DNA of 64,000 bases from Davidsoniella eucalypti (Eukaryota; Ascomycota; Sordariomycetes; Microascales; Ceratocystidaceae), in assembly GCA_004009845.1 (NCBI GenBank), contig RMBW01000021.1, positions 301,240 to 365,239 on the forward strand. Direction: 5' to 3'. The position numbers and the translations under genes are program-made. Within the stretch, counting starts at the first letter, position 1. Each line of letters opens with the position of its first letter. This document shows, piece after piece, positions 12,649 through 26,400 of this stretch. The notes beneath the pieces were generated by a model. The model did not search any database and was not told the DNA's origin. It worked only from the letters and a program-made list of their open reading frames with translations.

Positions 12649-14175
12649 TACTACACTTGATAGCATTTTTAGTATCCGTGGAGCTGTGTTTCGTCTTGTG
12701 GCGGCCGCTGTTCCTCTTCTAATACAAGCTTCTGCTTCTCTTGCTGTCCTTTTTTTTTCTCTCGCGATCCAGCCAGATAAACAACTTGCTTTGCTCTCTC
12801 ACTCATACCCTAGACATTTATTTGGTTGATTGATATTCTATTTCTTTCTTGTTTTTTATGGGAACGCAGTTCTTCACAGGCCCTTCAAGTTCTTGCGTAT
12901 TCCCAGAGCGTCGGCGTATTCATATATTATTTGTACTGTACTGGGTTTCTATTGATATCTTGGGTTTTTGCGTTTTTTATTATCATTTGATGTCCTCTTT
13001 CTGAGCGATGTCCATCTTTCCTACTTGTAGCTTATCTATCTGCCATTTACCATGAAGAAAAAAAAATCTACATGGTATATCCATTTCTTAGTGTGATAGT
13101 GATATCAGAGATATCTCGGCTGAATAAATCAGAGCTTTACTGAACCTTGAGGTACGATCTATGAATGAACAAGCTACCCAACTGAAAGAAATTATGCGAT
13201 GATACAAAGTATAACCAAGCTATATCGATCTGGTATCAAGCATGGATCTTCTTTTGAAAGTGGTGGGAACAACAAGGTTTGCGTTGTCAAAAGCCAACTT
13301 GGTGATTTTTTAGAAGCCGTTGTATTCTGTCCTAATTCCCGAAATTAGACGTAGAAAAGATTGATGTCATTGAATCGAACAAGAATGCTTTAATTTATTC
13401 CGTTTGTTTTGTTCTCGGAAGATATCAAAGTCTACGGCTAGCTAGTCAAAACAATATCTTTTGAATTTTCGCCGACACTAATAAGAAACAAACGAAGTTA
13501 GCTATCAAGAGTTTGTACGTCAACCATCTTGCACTTGCACTTTAACAAAGGCATCCAATGTTAACAGACGCTCTTGTTTCTTGTTATATATATCTTCTTA
13601 AAGTTCTTTTTTTTTCTACTAATGTAAAGATGGGGATACATGAGCTATAATGTGGGCCTCGACTCCGGCAAAACATGCTCCGAAACACAATGAAACTAGG
13701 CCGCCAAGGACCATAGAAGGAGAAGGGGAAGGGGCTAGTCGTTTGGTTTCCTGCGAGTCTTATTTAAGGCAGTTCATGGACAAAGTGGTGTGATTTCGTT
13801 GCTTGTCTTTAATCTGGTAAAGGTAATACGGTAACACCTTTTTTTCTTTTCCTTTTTGTCGATGTCAATTGTGAAGGGGGGCACGGGCAACTCGATTGTT
13901 ACATTATCATTAGAAGATTCTGTGTACGTTCAGACAAGCAAAGCCAATTGGCAGGTTTGCTACACGTTAGAATCAGAGCTTAAATTTCATAATTGGGAAT
14001 CTCTTCCTGGACACCTTGGTTGGTTGTTTGTCACGAATATTTTCTTTTTCTTTTCTAATTTTCTTTTATATGGAAAAAAATGCGGTTATTTCTGATAAAT
14101 GTGTCGAGTGTTGTAGCTAGATTATGAGATAACGAGTGTCTAATACTAATACTGCTTGGTATTAATGCGATGTAT
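12649..14175. other. intergenic interval between convergent DUF7727-like and RTC3-like genes
   Basis: This holds the T-rich 3' flank of the DUF7727-like gene and the 3' flank of the convergent RTC3-like gene. No coding potential or repeat was recognised. Confidence 0.5.
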
Positions 14176-14588
14176 TTACCGGCTGTTCATGCTCTGCGAC
14201 ACGTTACGAGCACCAGTACGTTCTCTCATCTACGAAGAAGACGTGAATAGTTAGCACAAGTTGAATACGGATTTTTATTTATTTATAGATGACTTACATC
14301 GCTGGTCTGCATCGAACCATCTGTCAAGATGCGCTCAATCACGATGTTCTCGTCGTGGGTGCCGAACTGGTTCTCCAGCAGGCTGTTCGGCGCCTCGTTG
14401 AGCTGGCCGTTAGGTCCGTGCCGGTTCGTGATGAAGACTTGGAACGATGAGACGAAATATGACAGTGGCACGCTGGAATGGTCCTTCTTCCATTCGCGGC
14501 ACTGGGCTTCGTCATCGACGAACACGACAAAGTCGTCCGAGTCGCCACGGAAGTGGACGCGGGTGTGGGGGGTATCTCCTCTAGTCAT
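14176..14588 (-). CDS. RTC3: RTC3-like protein, SBDS N-terminal-type domain
   Basis: Exon 1 is 14588-14298 (97 codons from MTRGDTPHTRVHFRGDSDDF) and exon 2 is 14229-14176 (MRERTGARNVSQSMNSR). The intron starts GTAAGT, has GCTAAC, and ends CGTAG. Without splicing the frame would read only six more codons into the intron. The product is 114 residues, about the length of yeast Rtc3 (~111). The FVVFV strand, the VFITNRHGPNGQLNEA block, the ENQFGT motif and a final IERILTDGSMQ helix correspond to the SBDS N-terminal (FYSH) fold. Yeast Rtc3 is a stress-induced cytoplasmic/nuclear protein implicated in RNA metabolism. An in-frame upstream extension (72 codons) is Ser/His-rich and unlike the family, so MTRGD is taken as the start. 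Confidence 0.87.
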
Positions 14589-16237
14589 TGTGGATGGATG
14601 GTGGTGATACTGCTGATAGGAAGATGGAGATGATTGAGAAGATGGTTTGTTTGTTGCTGGAGACGGGCTGAAGTATAAAGAGTTGTAGATTTGGAAATGA
14701 AAGGTGATATAGAAACCAGAATGTTTGCAATTAGAAGATGGACACCTCGACGCTTTTATATCAACTTCTTGCCTCCCGCTGTGTTTCTCTGAGCTCCAAG
14801 ACATGTGCCGCCATCTCCAAATCCAGCCATGTCCTATCCCGTTCTCGGCCTTTGGTCTCCCCTCTTTTCTTTCTCACTCAACCTTTTGCTATCGTATCAA
14901 CTACCCACAGCTCATATATCCAACTATACTGTTTGCTTGACAAGTCCTTCCTTCCCTGTACTTTATTTGCCTCTCTGCACACATCACGTGTTTGTCATAG
15001 ACTGATCTTCGCTAAAAGGTATATATTCTCTGCCCCCTTTCTAGCATCTTGCCCAATCCAAAATCAAATCTTGTTCATCATTCCATGCATCCAATGATGA
15101 CATCGTACCGCCCTGGTTTCAGCATTCAATTTGCCCAATGCCGTTGTTTGTAGACGCTTCTGTCAGTAATCCCGACATCATCGGCTCTCCACTTTTTTGT
15201 CCTTTCCTTGGCTGTTAACCCGGCTCCCGGTGACCCCGCTTTTTTGCATGTCATTTTCCTATTCGGGGTTTTGCTGTTTCCTCTTTTTCTCATCCCTTCG
15301 ACAAAGACAAGCCAAACTAATAAATCACAAAGGTTGATAACTATCTATAGCTATATTGTATTCAATTTATTAGTATACTTTCGATACTTAACACGCCATC
15401 GCTTCTACTGGGCTATAATTTTGTTAGCACCAGGCATGTTTAAGCCTTCTTCTGTTAAAGTATCCATACGTGATTGCTTTTCTTGCCACCCTGCTTGGAG
15501 CTCTGTTCTCGTCCTTCGCTAATCTTAGTTGTCTGATCACATGATGCCGTCACTGATTAACCACCCGACGTAAGTGAAAAGTGAATACAGCACGTCATCA
15601 AGCCATTCGTCTCGATATCAGATCATTAGTTCAAACATTGCTATTGCATAGTTCGCTCCACAGATGTTGAAGTAAAAGTTGAAAGAAAAATGAGAATTTG
15701 ATTTCCATAATGTCGTATTTAAAACAAGAGCAATCTAGGTTGAGCTTAATCATGATGGTAAACCATGAGATGGAAGAAACACGGGGGAAAAATAAACCTA
15801 AAAATGAGAATGGTGTGGGAAACAAGAAAAAGCAACCAAAGCCGACCCAAAGATATAAAATATAACCGAACAAACAAAACCCTTGAAGGCAAGTACTCCG
15901 GAAGGAGGAAAAAGAAAAAAACATTAGCTCGCACGCAGAAAAAAAAACAATAGCAAAAAGCAAGCAACCAAAACCCCGCGTAAAAAATAACTCTAATGAT
16001 AGTGGCGTGCGTGATGGGTGTTATGAATCAGAATGATAAATGCAAAATCCTTCCCAACGGGTATACCGGAATGTTCCCCTGATATAAAGTCGCCTGAACG
16101 TTGTATAATAAAACCGTATTTTGTTGTTTGTAGCTGTTGTAGTTTACAACATCATTTTATGTTGCTTGTTGCTCCCCCTCTTTTAAATTACACAGAAAGA
16201 AGGCATTGGACCATTCTCCGTATGGAAGAACATCGTC
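14589..16237. other. spacer between RTC3-like start and RhoGEF stop
   Basis: This contains the RTC3-like promoter and, at about 15640-16000, an A-rich plus strand. That stretch is the T-rich 3' flank of the RhoGEF read on its own strand. No gene was recognised. Confidence 0.5.
14859..15038 (-). promoter_or_regulatory. two STRE-like AGGGG motifs upstream of RTC3-like gene
   Basis: CCCCT on the plus strand at 14859-14863 and 15034-15038 reads AGGGG toward the gene, 270 and 450 bases upstream of its start. AGGGG is the stress-response element bound by Msn2/4-type zinc fingers, and yeast RTC3 is stress-induced. Five-base motifs are frequent by chance, so this is only suggestive. Confidence 0.25.
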
Positions 16238-19200
16238 CTAACGGAACAAACTGCGAATGCCTCCAGACATTGACTCTCTATGGCGACCGTTTGATACACT
16301 CCATCTCTTCGATAAACGTCTGCTGATATTGGAATGTTTTGTAGGGCTGCTAGTATCGTTTCCTCCATCTTCAACAGCTACATCATCCGCTGCTGAAGTT
16401 TCGTGGTCACTCAAATCGCACGACACTTTGCCTCTACGCTCAGCCTCTGAAGAGTTATCAAACGCTTTACGAGGAGATAAACAGATGTTGTTGAATACCT
16501 CGCTGTCGTCTAAGCCATCGAACTGTAACGAGTTGGTTGATCCTGGCCGGCCGCTATTGCCTCTACCAGTGCGCATAACGAGGACGTCCTCATCGGTACA
16601 TTCGATTGGCGAGTTTGTTTTGTCGCCAAAATCGTCATTGTGTGGCTCCTTGGAAGACGGCACTTCTCCGGCTACCCACATTTCTCGCATAGTGAATCTA
16701 GGTGGCGATACAGGAAGGGTCATACGGCGAAGAGGCTTTCTATCGATTTCATCCTCGATGATAGGCAGTTGAGAAAGAGGCACCATATTTTCCTCCTCTG
16801 TGAAACAACTTGGGGCAATATCAGTTGACCGGCGCGTCATATTATGAATTATTGTGACAGATTCGTCATAGTTAGTAGGTGGTGTGCCGGGTGTTAGAGT
16901 GCCAGACCCAGATCCAGGGCTTGTACTTGCGCCATGCTTGGTGATACTAGCCAAACTACTAGTGCGTCTGGTAAATGTGCTTGTGATGCTAGCCACGCTC
17001 AGTCTACGCATCATTGACGAAGTAGTTGATCTAACCATGTGCTCGCTGCGGGCACGAGTAGTCATGCCTGGGAAAGGCAATATATCCTTGCTCCATATAT
17101 CTGAAAGCATTGCCTCAAGCCTGGCTCGTTCTGCGCGGGCTGGGGCAAGTACTGCAATACGGTTGTTATTAGCAAGTAACGATTGTGACCGGTTAATCGA
17201 AGTACCGCTGGGTGATTTGGCCTCCTTGAGTACGCAGGTATTCTTGAGGATAACTTGGCACATCTGGCTTTTAGGGCCGATAGTCGAAGCCCGATGGATG
17301 GATATTCTATGTGCACCAGTGCCTGGTTTTCCGAATACAGCGCCTAGGCTCTTGATACCAAGAGCAAGGAACGTGTGGTTAACTGTTGAAATCTCTTGGC
17401 GCTCAAATGACATGCCGTTATTATAGGACACGAGGCGTGACTTCCACTCCAGCTCTTCTTTTGGTGAGCAAGCAGTCAAGATGATTTCGTACAGCTGATG
17501 ACCGTGTTCAAATACAAGCTTCCATGAGAATGGAGCAGTGTGACATTGAAGTCCTAAGTTTGGGCAAGTATTAGTAGTAATTCAAAATTGTGTCGCAAAA
17601 TAATCTGCTATTCACTAACCTCTGCCATTGTCAATATCCTCGATACGAAGGTCAGCCAGATTAATACATGCTTGAATGCTGTAGATCTGATCAGCCTTGC
17701 TAGCGGATGCAAGGCACAATACATCATCGTACAGTAAGCAGATCATGTACTGACCATCAGCAGCCTCTTTTGTTTGCCAACATGCATGCAAAGCACCGCA
17801 GAGCTTGATATGGCCAAATGATCGGATGCGGTTCTTGGACACGGCATCAAGACGCTTAAACCCCCCAGAAATGATTAGTTACAATGCTACTCTACAAGTG
17901 ACAAACATGTGATCAAGATACATACCTGGTTAGCAAAAACCAAGCGATCCTGAAGCATCCAGGTACGCTCGAGGGTAGTCTTCATTTTGGCGTCAGTAGT
18001 CGCCCGATTGATCTCGGCAGTGGCTTCACGAAGACGGATAAGAGCTTCTTCAACCGCCATGTGGGAATTCGGACAGTCCTCGCTAGGTGTATATTTCAAT
18101 ATTTCACTGAATAGCAGAGGGTACCTGCAGACACGTTGAATAGGCTACATGCATCTGTGTCAGCGAAAGTCATAAAGTGAGAAAGCAAGTATACAACATG
18201 CACATGTTTGTACACACATGTACAAGCTATTACACTGTGGAACATACCTTTACAAGAAGATCGCCTAAAGTCAGGGCTTTGCGTGACGCATCATCGCGAC
18301 TATTAGTAGGCCCCAATGATAGAGCGAGTATTTCCAACCCCTTTTGGTAAGTATCCCATTCGGGCATCATGCGATGTGCAGCTGTTACATCTTTGATCAT
18401 CATCTCGTACTTGGCTCCATATTCCTTATATATGAAGAAACGGCTCATCTATATTACATGTTAGTCTTATCCTGATTTATTCTAATGTCACAGTAAGGCA
18501 TATATATGCAAGGTGTGCAGATGATGTATGAGAAACAAGAATGTAGCACATTACCTTTTTTGAAAATACTTTTGCGACATCTTCGGTAATCTGCGCTTCG
18601 GCAAACATCTCAGGGATATTTTGTACCGTTGGAAGATCATCTAGGCTGTAGCAATTTTGTGGCGAACCTGTCGAAGTTCTCCAACGAGAACCTGTGGCAG
18701 AATAGTCAACCGAAGACTTGTGCGCATTGTTGACATCGGAAAAATTCACATGACGATACTCTAGACCCGGTACTACACGATAAAGCTCCTCTAGAATCTC
18801 CTCGTGAAGCTCAACAATAGCGGTCAGGTTGTGGTTGATAGAGGCTCTGAGTCCGTCAGGTAAAGTCGGTAATCCGGCCAAAATAGTGATGTAGACCTAG
18901 TGCGGGATAGTGTTAGTTGGCGGGTCTAAAGTGCAAAACTTTGAAGAAGAAAAAAACGAGCTATGCATGGGGACAATGCAATGTGATTGGATTTTTGGGG
19001 GTGGCGGCATTGTCTATCTAACAAAGTTTCCTAAAGGAGAAATATTGAATGTATAAAGAAGAAGAAAGAGGGAGAAAAAAAAGGTGTTGCACCAGGAGTG
19101 ATTATTTTCTTTCCAGTCGTAAAGTACTTACATTCATCAAGAAACGCACGTCACTAATATAGCCTTCTTCTGTTTTGATCAGCTCTTCGAGAAGTCTTCG

Positions 19201-20481
19201 GCGATGCAAGGCGCGCTCCAGAGCAGCGGGATCTGGCGGTGGTGGCGCAAACATAGTAGCTGAGGGAAAATGCAGGTCGTCCTCTGAGATTGACAAGTGA
19301 TTGCCCAGATATGAGGCTCTGCTGCTGCGATCGGTAGTCCGCGACTCATTGCTATGGGATCGCCCAAAATTCCGATGTAGGCGGGACCGAGATCTAGAGC
19401 GGCGAGTGCTGACAACGCTGATACTAGCGCTTTTGACGCCGCCGACAAAGGCGGACGAGTTGGACGACGATGTTGAAAGACGGCGGCCGTGGGATGGACT
19501 GAGCGTTGCACAGTTGTTATGGCCTCTTAGTTTCCATGGGGCATTTGCGTTCTCGCCTATTGGCATCGGGCGCTGTTGGGCGCGGCGCTGGAGAGTCTTC
19601 ATCCACTTGCGGAATGGCACGACGGCGTTCTCATGGGCGGTAAGCGAAGAGATAGGTGGCTCTTCATCATGGTCATGGTGGTCCTGGCAGTAGTCGCTTG
19701 GATCATCACTGATAGTGGCGGCAGCAGCAGCAGCGGTGGCAGCAAGGTGGTGAATTTCGCCGTCCTCAAGGTCTGAAGCATCTGCAAGCGACGATGCAGC
19801 AGATGAAGATGAATGGCAGTCATGAAGATGGTGCATTGAAGACGCAGATTTCGCCAGGTCGCTATACAGCGCATATGAGGCCATTACAGCAGCCTTTGAA
19901 TGGTCATTTTCATACAGGCCAGAATCGTGAGAAGGCGAGCGAGAGTGTGACGACAAATGTGAAAGAGAAAACGAATGGACTACTGAGTTCAAAGTGCTAG
20001 TTGCTAGCCCCGAAGTACCCTGGCCCGAGGTGGTGTAGAACAGACGAGATCGAGGGATTCCTTCTGGGAATTCGTTGAGGGAAATTGGTCGGATCCAGGG
20101 AGGGTTTGAGCTTAGGCTAGAGGTCGCAGTACAACCAGCAGCAGCTGTAGCAGTATTAGTAGTAGTGTTAGTGGTGGTGGTAGTAGTAGTAGTCGTTGTT
20201 GTTTGTGAGCTTGAGCTCTTAAAGTGAAATGAATTAGAAGAGTCCAGCAACGAGGGCGGCAGATGCGACGACGCCTGGGACTGCGACTGGGATTGCAACG
20301 GTGACGTGAAATGGTGCAGCTTATGCTTGTCCTGTTGCAACCGTGAGCCGACTACTGAAGTGGTGGATGAGGTCGCAACGACAGTAGGAGAAGAAAACAC
20401 AGGAGACGAAGACGATGTGCCAGAAGAAGGGACGGAAACCATAGAGGTCGCAACAGTGGCAGATGCTGCTACGGTTGCCAT
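16238..20481 (-). CDS. Rho guanine nucleotide exchange factor (DH-PH)
   Basis: Six exons join without frame conflict: 20481-19132, 18896-18555, 18448-18248, 18144-17926, 17854-17620 and 17553-16238. They give 1220 residues. Residues 1-425 are a low-complexity Ser/Thr-rich region with a poly-Thr run. The Dbl-homology domain covers about 428-690: it begins LLEELIKTEEGYISDVRFLM and includes LVKPIQRVCRYPLLFSEILK, the diagnostic Dbl signature, restored exactly across intron 3. A PH domain follows at about 710-845 (FGHIKLCGALHACW.. to the EIILTAC block). The Ser-rich C-terminal tail has basic RR/RS clusters typical of phosphorylated regions. Such proteins load GTP on Rho or Cdc42 GTPases at the cortex during polarised growth. 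The ATG at 20481 is preferred over an upstream in-frame ATG (20625) that would add an unlikely hydrophobic segment. Confidence 0.9.
20151..20202 (-). repeat. threonine-codon trinucleotide tract inside the RhoGEF
   Basis: An ACN/AAC tract encodes a run of about 12 threonines followed by Asn/Thr residues near residues 94-110 of the RhoGEF. It is a coding microsatellite likely to vary in length between strains. Confidence 0.85.
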
Positions 20482-23400
20482 TGCGAGAAATAACGGCAAT
20501 GAATCGACTAAGGCAGGCCAAAAAGCGAAGAGCCAGCGAGAAAAAAAAATTAGATAAAACCAAAGATACAAAGAGAGGGAGAATAGGCCAGGCCTTGCTG
20601 CTCCTTCGTACTCCTTGCAAGTCAAATATACAAATGTTATATATATCTGTAGCTATATGTGCTATACAATGCTACTTATTCCTGGTAAAAATAGCTGCAG
20701 GTCGGTCGTTGGCTAGACGTGGTCAATCAATCGTGGTTGTGGTCGTAGTCGTCTAACCCCGGGCTTGATGATAGCTAACCAAATCTCAAAGCCTGGTCTC
20801 TAGTCTAGTCAAGTCAATCAGTCTAGTAGTAGAAGGAAAAGGCGGCCCCGTAATGAGAGATAATAAGGCGAGAGGTTGGGCGTGAGGGCGAGGATATGCA
20901 TCACTCTGGGCCCTGTCACCCTTGGCTAGAAGTATTCCTTAGGCTACTATGTATCTGTGTAGTAGCAAATAGCAAAACAATGCTAGCTGTAATGCTGCAA
21001 AGGGCAATAAGTGCCGGTTCGAAATCGAGGGATCCGTTCCGTTGTATGTACAACTATGTGCAGAGTGCAGATGGGCTCTGGATTGGCCAGCCAGTTGTAT
21101 GCAGCAGACGTAGCACACTTACACTAGAATAGCCAGTATCCTATCCTATCATATCACGTTCGTTGGGTAGCCCAGCAGTAGTACGTAACAGGGGTTTTGC
21201 AGCCCAGCGTGAATGCAGAAGGAAGGACGCAGCTCTACAATGCAGTCGAGCTAGCCCGTAGGTGGTGTTAATGTAATATTGCAGGCTAAACAAAGCTGAT
21301 AGTATTATGTGAGGGATGGATTGACAGAGACTGAACCCAGCAAACGCAATTATGGCAGGATGTCGAACAAGGCCGCGGAATAAATGATAAATCAGTCGAT
21401 CGATGAGCCCTAGGGCAACAATATGACAGTATCGACGGGCTGGCTGGAAGATATTGAATAATGTGGTGAATAGACAGCAGAGAGAGCCCTTTCGACGTTA
21501 CGACGGTGTATATAACAAGTATTGATATGGAGAGTGTGATATATTTGGACAGGGACGGGCAGATCGAATAGCAGCGAGCGGTCAAAAAATAATAAAATAA
21601 ACCTCGGTGACAGGTAATAGCAGGCGGGAAAAAAGAAAGCCGATGATAGACGGTCAAAATCTCGATGGTGATGCAAACAGAGATTGATAGAGCCGTAGGG
21701 AGAAGATCAAACGAAGGGAAGCTATTTTTTCGTCATGGAAAAAACAACACACAAATGATAATAGAAATAATAACGAGAGAATATTATTGAAAATAAGAAA
21801 GAGCGGGCTCGCCTTCCGTCTCCGATCATCAATAAACACTTCTCTCTCTTCAGACCAGCGAAAACAGTAGTTGCCAGCTGCGACAAGAAAAGACGAACGA
21901 AACTGGGAATGGATGGAGTTTCTGAAACCCGGACGGCAGTTTCTTCTTGTAAGGTCTACCTCGCGGTTTCGCAGGACACAACGCGGGCAATTGCCGCAAC
22001 GGTGCACGTTTTTTATTTATTCCATCACATGGTTTGTTATATGGCTCGTGGCACTAGCTAGTCTGGACAACGACAGGCAGCGTCAAGTCATCAAACAAGT
22101 GAGAGCGACTGCGGCGACGGCGTGCTTGTGCCTCTCTCTGGCCACTACTAATCTCCTCTGCTCTCATATTCTTCTCGTCTTCACTCCTTAGGGCCTCGTC
22201 GCGTGCCTGCTCCTTCCCGAGCTAGCAACCGGCCTAGTTCTGCTATATATAAATGTGCTGTGTCGTAGCACAGCTGCGCAAATCAAAACGAACAGTACCA
22301 CTTTGTCTGCTCGACGAAACGCAGCGACGCCGCAGGGCTAAGAAGACGATGGCGTAGATGGGAGGGATCGTAGAACGAGTGACGAAACAAGAGTCTTTTG
22401 TTGTCTTGGCTAGCCACCAGACCTGCGCTCATAGTACGGATAGAGAAGCACATAGACTAAAAGAACGCTGGGGACAATTTATTCTACACCGAAACGATGG
22501 CTTGAATCTACCATATGCGTATCTACACATACGCCATATTACAAGTGGCAATGACGGAAATGATTTTATCATGCTACAGGGCACAGATGATATGGCATGG
22601 CCAAGGGTACAGAAATGAAGTATCGAAAACTTCACCATTAACAGAGTCTAAGAGCCTGCATTGCCAATTTGTTCGCTGGCCGACATGACATAGAAAGGTC
22701 TGTGGATCAAGTACATATCAATTTCCTTGTACCTAACTCGAGAGTCCAAGTTAGAGAATCACGCAAAGGGGCGAAAGAGACGGCAGTGATTGAATATCTG
22801 GTCTCTCTTTCTCTTTTCTTTTCTTTCCTTTGTTCTCTCTGCTTGGAGCTTGTCTAGGATCCTGGTTCGTTGCAGCTTTCTATTCTACGACGAACCATTG
22901 GACGGGCTCGGACATCCCTTTCTCGTCTCCTACTATCACTAACTTCTACCGCTGGCCCTGCACGATTTCTCGTGTCGATCGACCTCGTCAAGAGTTGGCA
23001 GTCTTTGGTTTGGTACTTTTAGTGCTTCCTCGACACGGCTCATAATTCTTTTTTTTCACGTTATGAGGAAATACGGGAAGTGCCTATACGCAACCGGCAT
23101 GTTAGATGTCGGATATAAGTACTATTGATGTCGTATCAGAAAGTAAACGCATGTTTCTGTTCCAGTTGTATAATACTAAAGTCTACAACCACTTACATAA
23201 AAAACGTCATGCCCGATCTACTCCCATGTATGTTATAGCATATTGGGTCAGTCTTGTTGCCACTGCTACCTTGCCTGTCCAACCATGCTACAGTAAAACC
23301 TCAGAGTCCATGGCACCCCTTGTTCATCCACAGTTGCACCTCAAGCATCGTCATGTCGTGGAAGGTCTCGCAATGCAGAACGAGAGTCCATTACGTTGGC

Positions 23401-26400
23401 TCTTATGCACATTGTTACCGCAACTGTATCCATATAACATACTGAAGCTGGTGTTGTACATCTCTTCTAAGTAGATGCAGATGCTGCACATTATTAGACT
23501 TACACCGTATTATAACAGCGTAGTGTTAGCTAGTAGCATAATGACTACTAGCTACATATATACATATACATCTAAGCCTGAGCTTGGATCAAACGAGACA
23601 ACAAAACATGAGAGAACTTGAGACAACTAGGGGCAACATGGTAACGGCGTGAAATCGACAAGGAAGGCTTGGAAACATGAAGTTTTCCTCAAGTTGCATT
23701 ACGCCAAAAAAAAAAAAAAAAAAAAAAAAAAAGGTAGTAGTTAGTAGTCAAAAAGAAAAATGCCCGTAAAGGCGTAAAAGACTAAAGTAAAGGTAAGATA
23801 GGAAAAAAAGCAAGCGTCTATTTTGACTTAGCTCAAGAAGCTAAAGATAACAAGTTTTTATCGCACTATTAAGCACCGCCGATAACACTAGCAGCCCTCC
23901 TCGTAAACCTTTTCTGCCCTAAAGCCAACCTTAAACGTCCTAACTCTGACAACTTATCGGATGGGATCACAGCCGGGCTTATATCTTAGCCACGAGACTC
24001 GTCACCGTCTCTATCCAAGAGCAAATCAACTTGTATTCTCTATTCACGAAAAACTAGCTTCATATGTCCTATTATGGCCTAACTCGAAACGGCGCAACAC
24101 ACCAAATACTGCTAGTGTTAGTCGCACGACAGACGGCTCGTGGTAACGCGCAAGATGTAAGATATCCAGATGGAGAGCTATACGGTCAAGATAACTAGCT
24201 AGCATATCGTGTTCGGTATATTCTAGTAGGACCTATAGCTATCCCACTACATGTCCCACTGGTATCAGCTAGATTAGGCAAAGGCTTTACATGGTGTGGT
24301 AAGATAGCCATCTGTATATACATATACATATGTATTAGTGTGTGTCTCGGTCCGGGCCAACGGCCGAACCAAAAGGTTGTAAACTAGTATCGTCGTTGGG
24401 TATAGACACTGATACAAGTCTTACACGCCTATAATTTTCTCGTCTTCGATCTTTCTCCGTTTCTCTTCTGGCAGTGATTAGCGCGTCTTTCAGCCTATAA
24501 TTTTTTTTTAATTATTTATCCATGGTCCAGCGGTGCCTGTTTGATGGACAGCACATGAACTAAGAAGTCCCAGGAAATCAAAACCATGCATAAGCAACAA
24601 GCAAGCGAGAAGGGGAAAAAAGGTAAAGAAGAAAAGGCCCAACGATATCAGACAATTTTGCTTCCAACCCCCTGTCCTTTGCCATTGGGCTAACAACAAG
24701 GATAGGCCCTGAAATCAAGGAGGATCAAGTCCTCTAAGTACTTATTCTACATATAAACAGATATGTAGGAGAGGGAGACGCCTAAACGATGGTCTCGTGC
24801 GCCTGGAGCCCACTAAGTGCGTCATAATGGAGCTTGCAGTGTACTACTATGTATGTATATCTGTGTATATTAATATATGTACAACTAAACAAAAACCTGT
24901 GCTAGTGTTAGGCAAAAGATCATCAAGCCATTTGGCTTTGAACCTCCTATAAGCACAGACTCAAGAAAATACACTAGTCATCACCCAACTAATATCATAC
25001 TATCTTTTTTCACTCTTCTTCACCGTCTCGGAGAGTCTAACTCAACGGAGCACTCGTCCATTGTGGCGTCTTTTTCAGCTGCCTTGAGCCCTTTTTTCAT
25101 ACTCCTTCATCACGATAATCGCTTGAGCTGGCCTTGTATCGTAGATCATATATCAAGGTCCAAAGACGGCCATTCTTGGTGCTTCCTCCTGGTCGAAAGG
25201 TTTAGCAGAATTGTTCAATATCTTGATAACCCGTCAGGCATTTATCCATCTGTATCTACTGCGAACATCAAATTTCAAGGCGCCGGGTCCCCTTCTGAAA
25301 AGTTATGAAACCAAAGAGCTCTAATTTCCAGAAAATCTTCAGAAGAACTTGGCCTGTACAACTGGCATTTTTGGTTGATTATGTATTATGTGTCTACATC
25401 ACTACGGATTCAAGTTCTTCGATGACCGTGCTCACGGTGTTTCAGGACATTTCTAACTAACTAGCTCATTCCAGAGCCTGTCTCGTCCGTGCAAGTCCCA
25501 TGGCTATGCTTCTTTGTGGCCTTTTCGATGACGAAGCAAATGAAGAAAGCCTTTTCGAAGCTTTGACGAATAGCTAGTAAAGGAGAGAATACCTAGGAAA
25601 TCCTAATGAGGGGGGGTTTCACAGAGCCGCCAACTAACCTCTTCGTTATTGTTCAAAATGAGAAATGATGTTTGCAGTGTTAGGGTTCAGCAAACATAAT
25701 GTCAATGTGTAGGGTTAGTAATACGAGGTTATTTAATATGTCCCCAAGCTTCGAAGCTTTGGACTATTTGTTAGGCGGCCGATCGTTTAGCCGCTTATAT
25801 GTACTGATATATGGTCGAAAGGAACACAAGGCCAATGCTGTATCGGCATTATTATTATCGTTATTATTATGACAGAGTGCTAAGAGCAAAGTATGCAACT
25901 AAGTGTAGCTATTGGCGTTATGCAGGTTTATTTTTATTCTTGCTTTCATTACTTCTACTATTTTTCACCTTTATAGCAACCAAAATCAATAAAGAGCCAC
26001 AAGTGAAACTCGTATACATTGTACGGTACATGAAAATGGAACGGGTTTATTAGTATGCATTAAAAGATATGTTATCTGCCAAAAAAGTGTAGGTCATGTT
26101 AATTGGAAAAGCGCAACAAAAAAAAAACCGCATACAGGTACAATAGCTTTTATGCCACCTGTCATATGCCGTCCTTTATTGGGCATTGGTTTTCTCACTC
26201 GATGTAGTTGCTACATTCAATCCAAAACCGGCCTTGGTGTGGATTGATAAGCGGCCCAAAGAAAAAGAAGGCGGTGTAAGCGAAGAACCGGTAGAAACAC
26301 ACTCACCGCCAAGCATACCCAGTTTAGAAGCACCACGCAGTCTCAGAAAGCTTAACGACACGTTCGTCTTCTCACGATCAGAAAAAAAGGGCTACGACGC

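Noticed and set aside
13360..13390. GTTCGATTC (minus strand), tRNA B-box-like
   Set aside because: The flanking bases do not pair as a T-stem and no A-box or acceptor stem is visible. Similar TTCGAA words at 21017, 36243 and 36644 fail the same test.
20482..20625. Upstream in-frame extension of the RhoGEF with a hydrophobic segment
   Set aside because: A membrane segment before a cytosolic DH-PH protein is unexpected, and the ATG at 20481 has a good context and starts the low-complexity region.
23106..23732. Retroposed gene ending in the 27-base poly(A) run
   Set aside because: The upstream frame (122 codons) matches nothing known to me and no target-site duplication was found.
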